A DNA stretch of 64,000 bases from the NCBI GenBank assembly GCA_050251735.1, contig JBFWMF010000009.1, positions 66,751 through 130,750 on the forward strand, read 5' to 3'. Each line of letters starts with the position of its first letter. Positions within the stretch are counted from its first letter, which is position 1. The translations under genes and the position numbers were made by a program. Shown here in pieces: positions 9,576 through 17,396 of the stretch. The notes beneath the pieces were generated by a model. The model was not told where the DNA came from. It did not search any database and saw only the letters and a program-made list of their open reading frames with translations. This stretch comes from Desulfitobacterium sp050251735. Its GTDB lineage: Bacteria > Bacillota > Desulfitobacteriia > Desulfitobacteriales > Desulfitobacteriaceae.

Positions 9576-9698
9576 TCCAGACTCCTCCTTGGCAACAGTG
9601 CATTCTTAATCTATTCCAAGCAAAAAATCGAATATATCACTAAGTATATGTTTCCAAAAAGGAAATATGGCGTGGTCCCCCATGTAAGCAAAAAAGTT

Positions 9699-10139
9699 CT
9701 AGCTGCTAGGCCTGAGAACCAGAAATAGACCGCCTATCATCAATGCCACTCCAAGCAAACGTAAACTATTAACGGGTACCTTCGCTACCCCGAGTAGTCC
9801 AAAATGATCGATAATAAGTCCCACCATAATTTGACCAAGAACTGCTGCCGTTAATACACTCGTCACCCCAATTCTTTGCACGGAAAGAATCGAACAAGTC
9901 ACAGCAACAGCACCTAATGCTCCCCCGACCAACCATAGCTTCGGCACCTGGGCAACTTGACTGAGATTGCCTTTGCCGAAGAAGAGTACCGCAAAAAGCA
10001 AACTGATCATCCCCACCGTAAAGGAAACCAGCGCTCCCTCTATCCCCCCGATCCGCTTTCCTAACGCACCGTTAATCGGAGTCTGAATTCCAAGCAACAT
10101 TCCTCCCAATATGGCAACGAAGACAAATAAGCCTTTCAT
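9699..10139 (-). CDS. YdcZ/DUF606-family small membrane transporter
   Basis: A 146-residue protein with five predicted membrane helices, beginning KGLFVFVAILGGMLLGIQTP and carrying the family-type segment IGVTSVLTAAVLGQIMVGLI. This is the DMT-superfamily DUF606/YdcZ group, whose substrates are mostly unknown. The ATG at 10139 is chosen over a TTG two codons upstream because GAAGGAGATT lies at the right distance. It stands alone, with about 100 bases to the next gene on either side that hold nothing I can interpret. Confidence 0.82.
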   Translation of the reverse strand: MKGLFVFVAILGGMLLGIQTPINGALGKRIGGIEGALVSFTVGMISLLFAVLFFGKGNLSQVAQVPKLWLVGGALGAVAVTCSILSVQRIGVTSVLTAAVLGQIMVGLIIDHFGLLGVAKVPVNSLRLLGVALMIGGLFLVLRPSS

Positions 10140-10297
10140 GGACAATCTCCTTCATCTGCTCTGGCATGAGCTATCAGCTCTATCTTACTTATTATACAAC
10201 TATTATTCTACAAAAGACTATACATAAATGACTATAAAGAAAACCCGGCTTCACAGGATGACACAAGTATGCAAGGTCGTTATACTTTTGAAAGTAC

Positions 10298-10327
10298 AAA
10301 AAAAAAAACTTGCCGGAGACAGCAAGC
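10298..10327 (-). terminator. Rho-independent terminator after the DUF1540 gene
   Basis: On the minus strand CTTGC pairs with GCAAG and is followed by an unbroken run of about ten T. It ends the DUF1540 transcript. The remaining 10146-10297 stretch is AT-rich and shows nothing else. Confidence 0.8.
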
Positions 10328-10382
10328 TTTCAGATATTGATCTCACTTATCGAGCATCTTAAACTAAGACCTATCTATAAGA

Positions 10383-10748
10383 TCAACTCATCTGCGGATA
10401 AAATGTTTCGCATACAGTTTCTTCAGCAGAATGAGAACTTTCATTACGGATGGCAACATGGTCAGCATGACATATTTCCGAAGAATTATAAGTACAGTTC
10501 ACTGCATTACAATGAACCTTGGGGTCCATAACCGGTTCTGAGGATACCATCTGTTTTAAAGACCCGCTAAAATTCATATTCCCCATCGATGAAACGAAGT
10601 TACCCACACTCTTCGAACTAAAGGTTCCACAAAAGGTGTCATCACCTCCTGTGGTTTGCCCTCCTTGAACTTTAATCTCCTCTGCAGAACAAAGTTGACC
10701 GCGATTATACACGCAATTTACCGCATCACATTTTAACTGAATGCTCAT
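10383..10748 (-). CDS. Tandem DUF1540 cysteine-motif protein
   Basis: A 121-residue protein with two DUF1540 repeats. Each repeat has four cysteines in the same arrangement: CDAVNCVYN...LC...TFCGTF, then CNAVNCTYN...IC...TVCETF, separated by a Gly/Ser/Met-rich linker. Four-cysteine repeats suggest metal binding, but the biochemical role of DUF1540 is unknown. The ATG at 10748 is preferred over the ATG two codons upstream because GGAAGGAG is then 7 bases away. It lies downstream of and antiparallel to nothing; all neighbours are on the same strand. DUF1540 proteins are frequent in clostridial spore formers. Confidence 0.87.
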   Translation of the reverse strand: MSIQLKCDAVNCVYNRGQLCSAEEIKVQGGQTTGGDDTFCGTFSSKSVGNFVSSMGNMNFSGSLKQMVSSEPVMDPKVHCNAVNCTYNSSEICHADHVAIRNESSHSAEETVCETFYPQMS

Positions 10749-10822
10749 AATCATACTCCTTCCAGACTCATCATATTATGGATTAGGGTTAGTATTGCCC
10801 GCTTTTTCCTCTTTATTCCCAA

Positions 10823-10862
10823 ACAAAAAGGAAGGTATCCTTTTTTCCAAGGACCTTCCTTC
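10823..10862 (-). terminator. Rho-independent terminator after ftsK
   Basis: On the minus strand AAGGAAGGT pairs with ACCTTCCTT, extended by an inner GGA/TCC, and is followed by TTTTTG. It lies 37 bases downstream of the ftsK stop. Confidence 0.85.
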
Positions 10863-10897
10863 GCTCTTTCTATGAAATCACAAGCTTGATATTATTG

Positions 10898-13510
10898 TCA
10901 TCCAAAACGCTCCTCAAACTCATCCATGTTAAGAAGGACCTGGCGAGGTTTACTGCCTTCATAACCTCCAACTACCCCGTTATCCTCCAGCAAATCAATG
11001 AGTCTTGCCGCACGGGCATAGCCCAGCTTTAGCTTTCTTTGCAGATAGGAAACAGATGCCATGCCGGTTGTGATGATGAGATGACCCGCTTCCATAAAGA
11101 GCTCATCATCGGGACCTGCACTCTCACCCTTGACCGAGGGAGAATCGTTGATAAATCCTTCTGGATCAAGATACTCAGGTGACCCTTGAGCCTTCCAGCA
11201 AGCAATAACTCTCTGCACCTCATCATCAGTGACCATGCACCCTTGAACCCGCATCGGCTTATTTATTCCTTGCGGTGAATAGAGCATATCCCCGCGCCCT
11301 AATAATTTCTCTGCCCCTGTGGAGTCGAGAATGGTTCGGGAGTCAATCTGAGAGCTCACCGCAAAGGAAATCCGACTGGGAATATTGGCCTTGATTACTC
11401 CGGTTATCACGTCCACTGAGGGGCGTTGGGTAGCGATAACCAAGTGGATTCCAGCCGCCCGCGCCATTTGGGCCAGTCGGCAAATCGATTCTTCCACATC
11501 GTCGGCAGCTACCATCATTAAGTCTGCCAACTCATCGATAATGACTACAATCCAAGGCATCGCCGGCACAATCCGTGCAGCATCGCTACTTAGAACCTTT
11601 GTTTGTCTCCGCTCTTGCGCCTTCATCTGATTATAACGTTCAATATCGCGTACCCCGGAAGCAGCAAAAAGCTCATAACGGGTTTCCATCTCTTTAACCA
11701 CCCATTTCAAAGCAGCAGCAGCTTTCTTCGGATCTGTGACTACAGGTGCTAACAGATGAGGTATCCCATTATAAATGCTTAGCTCAACCATTTTGGGGTC
11801 AACCATTAAGAACTTAACCTCATCGGGACAGGCATTAAAAAGCAATGAGTTAATAATAGCGGTAATACAAACACTCTTTCCCGAGCCAGTAGCCCCTGCT
11901 ACTAGGAGATGAGGCATTTTAGCGAGATTGGCCACGATGGATTGATTACCGATATCTTTGCCCAGGGCAACACGCAGCTTAGCAGAACCTTCTTTAAACT
12001 CAGGGGTCTCGAGAACTTCACGAAAAGGAACGGATCGTGGATGTTTATTGGGTACTTCAATACCGATGGCTGATTTTCCGGGAATCGGAGCTTCAATCCG
12101 CACATCACGAGCAGCCAAACCTAAAGCAATATCATCAGCTAAATTAACAATTCGGCTAATTTTCACACCAGGTGCGGGAGCTAATTCGTAACGGGTAATT
12201 ACGGGACCTCTGGCAACCCGAATGACTTTAGCATGAACTCCAAAATTCTCCAGGACCTGTTCTAAGTGTTTTTGGGTATCCTGGTCGTGAACAACTGTGA
12301 CCTGCGGAAGGGGATCCAGAAGGTCAAAGGAAGGTAATTTCCAAGCCTTGGCACACCGTTCCGGTTTAATATTTTCAGTCTTGGACTCAGCAGGTCTCTG
12401 TTCTTCGACATTGTCAACATTTATGGCTGAAGGCATGATTTTTTTTGTAATATCTTCCCTTGCTTTAGTCTGAAACTGTTCTGCTTCTGCTTCTTCTATG
12501 ACTATTACTTTTTCTACGGATGCCTCATCTTTGTGTTCTGCTTTTTCCTCTTCCTCGTCGAAAGACATTGTTTCTATGGATTGGGCATCCTTATCGAGGT
12601 ATGCCTCTTCCCTTGCATACTTGGAATAGGTATTTTCTTCTGGCTCTCTAGGCAACTCAAGAGGCACTTCCCCTAGGGCTGACCTTGAAAAGCTGTTTTC
12701 CATCCAGCTAAGATGTGGCTTACCAAGTAACGCTGTCCTCTCTTCAGGGGAAACTCCTTTAATTATATTGTCTTTGTGGTCTAGGTCGTCATTCTTTTTG
12801 AGCTGCGCCACTTGACCCGGATAATAATCGGAACCCAAAGTAGTAAAGCTCGGTTTATCCCATTCATGCTTACTCGGAAAATGAGTTGTTTTTCTTGGTG
12901 GCTCATTCGTTATCGGCTGATTATCCTCAAGCTCTTGTTCAATTTCAGCACTCACTTCTTCAAAATACTTGGAAAAACCTTTTACAGATTCTAAACGAGT
13001 ACCAATAGTCTGGAAAGAGTGCTCCTGTCCTTCCTTAAAATAGGTATCAAAGTCCTTACCCAAGGAGTCAAGCTCAACCAAGGGCTCCATAGGCTCTAAC
13101 TCTAAGTCCGAAGAAAAATATTCAGAAAAACCTTTTAAAGGCACAAGCTTGCTTTTGGGAAGTTCAACTCCTTGATTAAAAAAAGTCGTTTCTTCAGGGA
13201 GCTCTTCCCGAAGGTGCTTATCTTTTAAGTTTCTACTCGGCCTGTTACGTTGTTGTGACTTTATTCGTTTCGTCGATGACTCTTGTCTTTTCAAGAATAG
13301 GGGCGATGCCCAGACTGCCATAGCTAAAATAAAAAAAACGAAGGGCGCCAGCCAAGCCTTCTCTCCCAAGGGGTATTTAAGAAGCTGGTAAAAAGCCTTG
13401 CCGCCCGTGATCCCCAATTCACCCATCAATGCCAGAAAGCCTAATAAGGCCAATATTATAGCAATCCCTTGCCGGATAGGCAGGGTTTTTTTTCTTCTTC
13501 TTATTGACAC
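10898..13510 (-). CDS. ftsK: DNA translocase FtsK/SpoIIIE
   Basis: An 870-residue DNA pump that clears the chromosome from the division or sporulation septum. Order of parts: a short membrane region (only two or three clear hydrophobic segments in residues 10-75, against four in most FtsK proteins), a long acidic low-complexity linker (about 75-385), a RecA-like motor with Walker A GATGSGKS near residue 540 and Walker B VIIDELADLM, and a C-terminal gamma winged helix (YLQRKLKLGYARAARLIDLLE) that reads KOPS/SRS sequences. The GTG start follows GGAGGTGGGACC. Whether it serves vegetative division, sporulation or both cannot be told from sequence. Confidence 0.96.
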   Translation of the reverse strand: MSIRRRKKTLPIRQGIAIILALLGFLALMGELGITGGKAFYQLLKYPLGEKAWLAPFVFFILAMAVWASPLFLKRQESSTKRIKSQQRNRPSRNLKDKHLREELPEETTFFNQGVELPKSKLVPLKGFSEYFSSDLELEPMEPLVELDSLGKDFDTYFKEGQEHSFQTIGTRLESVKGFSKYFEEVSAEIEQELEDNQPITNEPPRKTTHFPSKHEWDKPSFTTLGSDYYPGQVAQLKKNDDLDHKDNIIKGVSPEERTALLGKPHLSWMENSFSRSALGEVPLELPREPEENTYSKYAREEAYLDKDAQSIETMSFDEEEEKAEHKDEASVEKVIVIEEAEAEQFQTKAREDITKKIMPSAINVDNVEEQRPAESKTENIKPERCAKAWKLPSFDLLDPLPQVTVVHDQDTQKHLEQVLENFGVHAKVIRVARGPVITRYELAPAPGVKISRIVNLADDIALGLAARDVRIEAPIPGKSAIGIEVPNKHPRSVPFREVLETPEFKEGSAKLRVALGKDIGNQSIVANLAKMPHLLVAGATGSGKSVCITAIINSLLFNACPDEVKFLMVDPKMVELSIYNGIPHLLAPVVTDPKKAAAALKWVVKEMETRYELFAASGVRDIERYNQMKAQERRQTKVLSSDAARIVPAMPWIVVIIDELADLMMVAADDVEESICRLAQMARAAGIHLVIATQRPSVDVITGVIKANIPSRISFAVSSQIDSRTILDSTGAEKLLGRGDMLYSPQGINKPMRVQGCMVTDDEVQRVIACWKAQGSPEYLDPEGFINDSPSVKGESAGPDDELFMEAGHLIITTGMASVSYLQRKLKLGYARAARLIDLLEDNGVVGGYEGSKPRQVLLNMDEFEERFG

Positions 13511-13613
13511 GGTCCCACCTCCACCACCTTCAATTATCCTTTATGTTTAAAATATAGTCAAAGAAATTTTTGTTTATCCAGTATTATTACCTGAAAGTCC
13601 AAATCAATAGGAA

Positions 13614-13649
13614 AACACAGGATATTCCTTAAGCGGAAATCCTGTGTTC
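13614..13649 (-). terminator. Terminator after the YdjM-like gene
   Basis: A near-perfect inverted repeat, AACACAGGAT/ATCCTGTGTT with an inner TTCC/GGAA, lies 13 bases past the stop codon. The following T-run on the minus strand is short (TTTTCC). Confidence 0.65.
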
Positions 13650-13661
13650 ATTGCTTTTAAA

Positions 13662-14630
13662 TTAGTACTCTAAGACGATTCCCTGAGAACTTTTATTTCC
13701 GAATGAAAAAAATCTCTCTTCCGTAATCTTGCCATCGGCACAAACCAATACTTCACCTTTATAGAGGAAATCTTCTTTATTCCAATAACGGAGATCCACG
13801 AACTGGATCTTTGCCTCCTGCCCAACATCTTTGCGAATAACGTGATAATAGGGTGTGAATTGACTGAAAATATCTGCCAGCTCACCCTCTAAAGCGTTAT
13901 TAATCCATGGATCTTCTGCATCCCATTTAGGTAAGGTTTTGAGAATCCTACCTTCCTTCTTTTGCATAGTCCCAAAGGATACTCGATCTTCTTCATAGAG
14001 TAAAAAGGACCAATTTAAAGGACGATACATGGCCGGTAGAACCTTGATTTGTCCTCCGCACACCGCAAACGCCTGAGAGAGCCTCTTTCGTGTGTTTAAG
14101 CGATCTATTTCTCGAATCAAGAGATAGACTGTAGAGATCATTAAAACTGTTAAGGTTGAGTATAATGCCAGCTCCGGTCGCACGAGCGAAAAGATTAGGG
14201 ATGAAAGAAATACAACAAAAATGACAGGATCGGTCACCATCGCCATGTTCACCGTGAACTTCTTTTTGTAGAAAGGCCATAGCAATTGTGCGCCGTAGGA
14301 ATTAAGCAAATCAGCGATCCCATGTGATAAAGTTCCTAATAAAGTCCAAAAAACCACCGTCAGCCAGGGACTGGTTGGGAAAATAAAATGAACAAGGCTA
14401 CCGAGGCCGAGCGCCATCCCCCCTAAAGCAAGCAACGAATGACTCGCTCCCCGGTGTTTCAACAAATAATTTATTCTGCCCTTTAAGTGTGTAACAATAT
14501 CCAAATCGGGAATCATCGCTCCCAATGTGCAGCCAATAAAAATTGGATCGTTAAGTTGCATAGGGTGCCCGGAAAGACTTGATATGGCAGCCCCAATTAG
14601 GCCATGAGTAATAGGGTCGATGTTCAACAC
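13662..14630 (-). CDS. YdjM/DUF457-family membrane-bound metal-dependent hydrolase
   Basis: A 322-residue membrane protein. The N-terminal half matches the YdjM/LexA-regulated hydrolase family: DPITHGLIG, the acidic MIPDLD motif, and the histidine-rich HRGASHS, with five to six membrane helices; the C-terminal 130 residues are soluble and without a recognised motif. Enzymatic activity of the family has not been firmly defined. Start: GGAGG is followed by GTG TTG AAC; either the GTG at 14630 or, more plausibly by spacing, the next TTG initiates. It stands alone on the minus strand. Confidence 0.8.
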   Translation of the reverse strand: MLNIDPITHGLIGAAISSLSGHPMQLNDPIFIGCTLGAMIPDLDIVTHLKGRINYLLKHRGASHSLLALGGMALGLGSLVHFIFPTSPWLTVVFWTLLGTLSHGIADLLNSYGAQLLWPFYKKKFTVNMAMVTDPVIFVVFLSSLIFSLVRPELALYSTLTVLMISTVYLLIREIDRLNTRKRLSQAFAVCGGQIKVLPAMYRPLNWSFLLYEEDRVSFGTMQKKEGRILKTLPKWDAEDPWINNALEGELADIFSQFTPYYHVIRKDVGQEAKIQFVDLRYWNKEDFLYKGEVLVCADGKITEERFFSFGNKSSQGIVLEY

Positions 14631-14830
14631 CTCCAGAAAATTTAAAAAATAATTAAAAGATTATCTAAAATTTTCACAAAGCCTGCGTTCGCTATTTTGC
14701 AACGAACGAGAACATTATATCACACATCAATTCATAAATGGATTAGTCATTATAAGAAATTATAGTTTTTTATTACTTTTTTTCCATATGTATCATGACA
14801 TGATTCTCAGAGAAAATATAAGAGCTCATA

Positions 14831-14873
14831 AAAAAGCTCAAATGCGATGGCCAAAGCCAAAGCATTTGAGCCT
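14831..14873 (-). terminator. Rho-independent terminator after the BON gene
   Basis: On the minus strand GGCTCAAATGC pairs with GCATTTGAGCT around a purine/pyrimidine loop, followed by TTTTTTATG. The rest of the 14637-14916 gap is AT-rich; a small CGTTCG/CGAACG repeat at 14693-14716 has no T-run. Confidence 0.82.
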
Positions 14874-14916
14874 TACCCTTCAATTATATTTCATTTTAAC
14901 TTAATACCCTGTAACA

Positions 14917-15804
14917 TCACTTACTTGAGTGTGATGCTACTTTAATGGCGCTGTTCATACTCTTAATCCCTTCCACGTGCTGACCCATGGATTCCGCCCA
15001 TCTTCTATCCTCATCTGAGTAGACTTCACCACTTAAATAAGCAATACCATCTTGGACAAAGGCTCGAACATTGCGGGAGTTCATGCCATGCTGCCCCAAT
15101 TTACGCACGAGCTGTTCGGTCATATAGAGGTCCTCACCTTGAGAACGATGTCGCGAAAAGAGTTCACTGACCACGGCTTTTACCCCCGGCACTTGATATG
15201 CCGTATCTACCGCCCACTCCATTTCCTCCTGTGAATCTACTAAGCCCGCGAGGGTGATTAGTCCGTTACGCGCCTCAGTTTTGATTTCTTGGGCATTCAC
15301 CCAAGGAGAATTAACCATAGCATCTTCCACCCGATTGACAAGAGTGGCATCATCCACAGCATTTTCGAGAAAGTCGATTTCACTGCGAATTTCCTTAACT
15401 CCCCTGACCTGAGAAGCAATGCGTTTAGCTAGTCGTTCCCTGCTTTGTGTTTCGAGATGTCCGAGGAGGGTCACAATCCCTTTGCTGACACGGCATCCCA
15501 AATGCATGATCTCTTCATCGTTCGATTGAGCAAAGCGTTCGCTGATTTGTTTCTCTATGTCCTTATCCGTGACCTTCCCATCGTTGGCTACAGTTAAAGA
15601 ATTATCGACTTCACCCACTCCATCAATGCGACGGATCCTTTGACCGATAAAATCCTTTTCAGCGAGATTATCCACAGTGCCCCATAAGGAAACCTTATCT
15701 CCCTTGACCTCTATATGGATCCCTTGCCCAGTTTCACCAAAATGAGTTTGAATGAGGATTTTAATGTCTTCATGTACTTTTTCTTCCGGCCGTATTTTTA
15801 GCAT
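14917..15804 (-). CDS. Multi-BON-domain protein
   Basis: A 295-residue soluble protein made of four BON repeats. Each shows the signature of a short helix followed by V-x-LxGxV and a V-x-G-V-x-x-V segment, for example VSLWGTVDNLAEKDFI near residue 50, GIVTLLGHLETQSRERLAKR near 110, GLITLAGLVDSQEEMEWAVD near 185 and GIAYLSGEVYSDEDRRWAES near 260. BON domains bind phospholipid or related surfaces and are common in osmotic-stress proteins. There is no signal peptide, so a cytoplasmic location is likely. The ATG at 15804 is preceded by GGGGGGACAAAG. Confidence 0.85.
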   Translation of the reverse strand: MLKIRPEEKVHEDIKILIQTHFGETGQGIHIEVKGDKVSLWGTVDNLAEKDFIGQRIRRIDGVGEVDNSLTVANDGKVTDKDIEKQISERFAQSNDEEIMHLGCRVSKGIVTLLGHLETQSRERLAKRIASQVRGVKEIRSEIDFLENAVDDATLVNRVEDAMVNSPWVNAQEIKTEARNGLITLAGLVDSQEEMEWAVDTAYQVPGVKAVVSELFSRHRSQGEDLYMTEQLVRKLGQHGMNSRNVRAFVQDGIAYLSGEVYSDEDRRWAESMGQHVEGIKSMNSAIKVASHSSK

Positions 15805-15932
15805 ATCTTTGTCCCCCCAGCTTGTAGTAAACCCGACAAAACTAAGGTTAGTTTCTCTCTTCCGGGTTGTTTTTATCCTTAAGCCAAGGTAAATATACTT
15901 GCTTCTGTACTTCTAAATAGGAACAGGGTAAT

Positions 15933-16844
15933 TTAGACGTCAAGCCTTAGATAGCTCACCAGATCCTGGGCACATGACAAGGGGACATCAACCTCGCCAA
16001 TTTTCACCGGGCCGTTTAAACCATGAAAATCGCTTCCCCCCGTTGCAAACAGGGCTTTGCTCTTGGCTAATTTCTCATAGTATTTTATTAAGGTCTCACG
16101 CTGATCCCAGTAGCCATAATATACCTCAAGCCCTATTGGACGATAGGACAATAGCTCCCCCACTAGCTCTTGGTTTTCTAGGAGACCAGGATGGGCCAGC
16201 ACGGGTACGCCACCACAGGCATAGATCAATTGAACCGCATCTTCAAAGGCATGCTCTAAAAAAGGCAGATAGGCAACCCCATAGGGCTGAAATAATTTCG
16301 CAATGCTAGGCCACTGAATTGTACCATGCTCATGATCATGAAGAGCCCTCATAATATGACTCTTGCTCACGGCCCCCTCTGGATTGGCAATCCTTTCTAC
16401 TTCTGACCATTTTAAGGTAAATCCATCTCCCTGAAGACGCTTGACCATGTCATAGGCTAAAGCCGTCCGTTTGTCGCGAAGCTCTTTGAGGCGCGACTGT
16501 AGATCAGAATGAAAAAAAACCTCAGAGTTAAAATAACCTAGCAAATGAACCTCGTGGCCTTTAAATGCCGTAACCAGCTCAACCCCCGGTATGACTTTTA
16601 TATTGTATTTGCGGCTTAATTCCAGGGCACTTTGGACTCCATTAGTCGTTTCGTGATCTGTCAAAGCTAAAATGCGAACCCCGCGCTCAGAGGCCTCGTG
16701 AATAACATCTTTCACTAAAAGAGATCCATCGGATTCCATGGTATGAATATGCAGATCGATTTGCGTAAGGTTCACCTCCACTACTTCCACCACTAAAGAT
16801 AGTCTTTCTTTTTTGGCAAGCAAAATCCTGCTTTTTATGACCAA
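15933..16844 (-). CDS. PHP-domain phosphoesterase (RNase AM / YciV-like)
   Basis: Metal-dependent phosphoesterase of the PHP superfamily. Metal motifs are DLHIHTMESDGS near residue 31, LALTDHETTNG near 60, an H-E pair in EVHLLGYF, VLAHPG around 215 and ATGGSDFHG around 268. The set matches YciV/TrpH-type enzymes, which act on 3',5'-nucleotide bisphosphates and RNA 5' ends; that activity is family knowledge. The start is unsure: a TTG at 16844 preceded by GAGG, or one of several GTG codons just before VNLTQIDLH. It is divergent from the tRNA-Trp gene. Confidence 0.86.
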   Translation of the reverse strand: MVIKSRILLAKKERLSLVVEVVEVNLTQIDLHIHTMESDGSLLVKDVIHEASERGVRILALTDHETTNGVQSALELSRKYNIKVIPGVELVTAFKGHEVHLLGYFNSEVFFHSDLQSRLKELRDKRTALAYDMVKRLQGDGFTLKWSEVERIANPEGAVSKSHIMRALHDHEHGTIQWPSIAKLFQPYGVAYLPFLEHAFEDAVQLIYACGGVPVLAHPGLLENQELVGELLSYRPIGLEVYYGYWDQRETLIKYYEKLAKSKALFATGGSDFHGLNGPVKIGEVDVPLSCAQDLVSYLRLDV

Positions 16845-16885
16845 TGGACCTCATCAGTTTTTTATTTACTTTCTACTAGTTTTAG

Positions 16886-16914
16886 TTGACACTTTCCTCG
16901 GCTTGAAGTATAAT
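16886..16914 (+). promoter_or_regulatory. Consensus sigma-A promoter of tRNA-Trp
   Basis: TTGACA at 16886-16891 and TATAAT at 16909-16914 are separated by exactly 17 bases, a perfect match to the vegetative consensus. Transcription should start near 16921, about 20 bases before the mature tRNA. Confidence 0.9.
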
Positions 16915-16940
16915 TTCATTTGTCTTCAGTTTTGACCTTT

Positions 16941-17014
16941 AGGGGATTAGTTTAATGGTAGAACAGCGGTCTCCAAAACCGTTAGTGTGGGTTCAACTCC
17001 TGCATCCCCTGCCA
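16941..17014 (+). tRNA. tRNA-Trp (anticodon CCA)
   Basis: Cloverleaf with a 7-bp acceptor stem AGGGGAT/ATCCCCT, anticodon loop CTCCAAA giving anticodon CCA, a T-arm with GTTCAAC, discriminator G and an encoded 3' CCA. It is the only plus-strand gene within a long minus-strand block and has its own promoter and terminator, so it is a single-gene transcription unit. Confidence 0.95.
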
Positions 17015-17062
17015 CAGTTCTTATGGCCTTGATTTTTCAAGTTTAATACTCAAGTCGAATTT

Positions 17063-17089
17063 AAGTCGGTAATTTTACCGACTTTTTTA
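17063..17089 (+). terminator. Terminator of the tRNA-Trp unit
   Basis: A hairpin, AAGTCGGTAA/TTACCGACTT, is followed by TTTTTT on the plus strand. The stem is 10 bp with almost no loop in the fully paired form, so the inner pairs open. Confidence 0.88.
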
Positions 17090-17143
17090 TATGCAACAAA
17101 TTGCCCTAGCATTTGCGTCATTATTTATCCTTGCCAATAAACA

Positions 17144-17174
17144 TAAAAGCTCTCACCGATCGGGCGAGAGCTTT
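17144..17174 (-). terminator. Terminator after the 41-aa ORF
   Basis: On the minus strand AAGCTCTC pairs with GAGAGCTT around a GCCCGATCGGT loop, followed by TTATG. It lies 38 bases past the stop codon of the small ORF. Confidence 0.7.
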
Positions 17175-17211
17175 AATAGGTCATAGCAGATACAAAACCT
17201 TAGCAGACCCC

Positions 17212-17337
17212 TTAGGGCCAATACAAATCCTTGAAGCCTTCCATATCTTCTCTGATAGCATCGCCACGATGATTCTGCTTTTTAGCCGGGTCAGCCTTTT
17301 TCTTAGTGTCTCTACCCTTAGAACTGAAAAACGCCAT
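17212..17337 (-). CDS. Small basic protein, 41 residues, unknown
   Basis: A short reading frame from ATG 17337 to TAA 17212. It encodes a hydrophilic, lysine-rich peptide starting MAFFSSKGRDTKKKADPAKK and ending with aromatic DLYWP. Support: a strong AAAGGAGGG seven bases before the ATG and a terminator after the stop. A longer overlapping frame at 17181-17378 lacks such a ribosome site and I treat it as a shadow. It lies directly downstream of the degenerate enhancer-binding regulator on the same strand. No family recognised. Confidence 0.6.
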   Translation of the reverse strand: MAFFSSKGRDTKKKADPAKKQNHRGDAIREDMEGFKDLYWP

Positions 17338-17396
17338 AGAAAATCCCTCCTTTTTCTATAGGATGAGCAATTTTCCACAAAAGCATACCCATTAAT

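Noticed and set aside
14693..14716. Small CGTTCG/CGAACG inverted repeat
   Set aside because: Short stem without T-run or neighbouring signals; could be chance.
17181..17378. 65-codon minus-strand frame near tRNA-Trp
   Set aside because: It overlaps the 41-codon ORF in another frame and has no ribosome site, whereas the shorter frame has a strong one.
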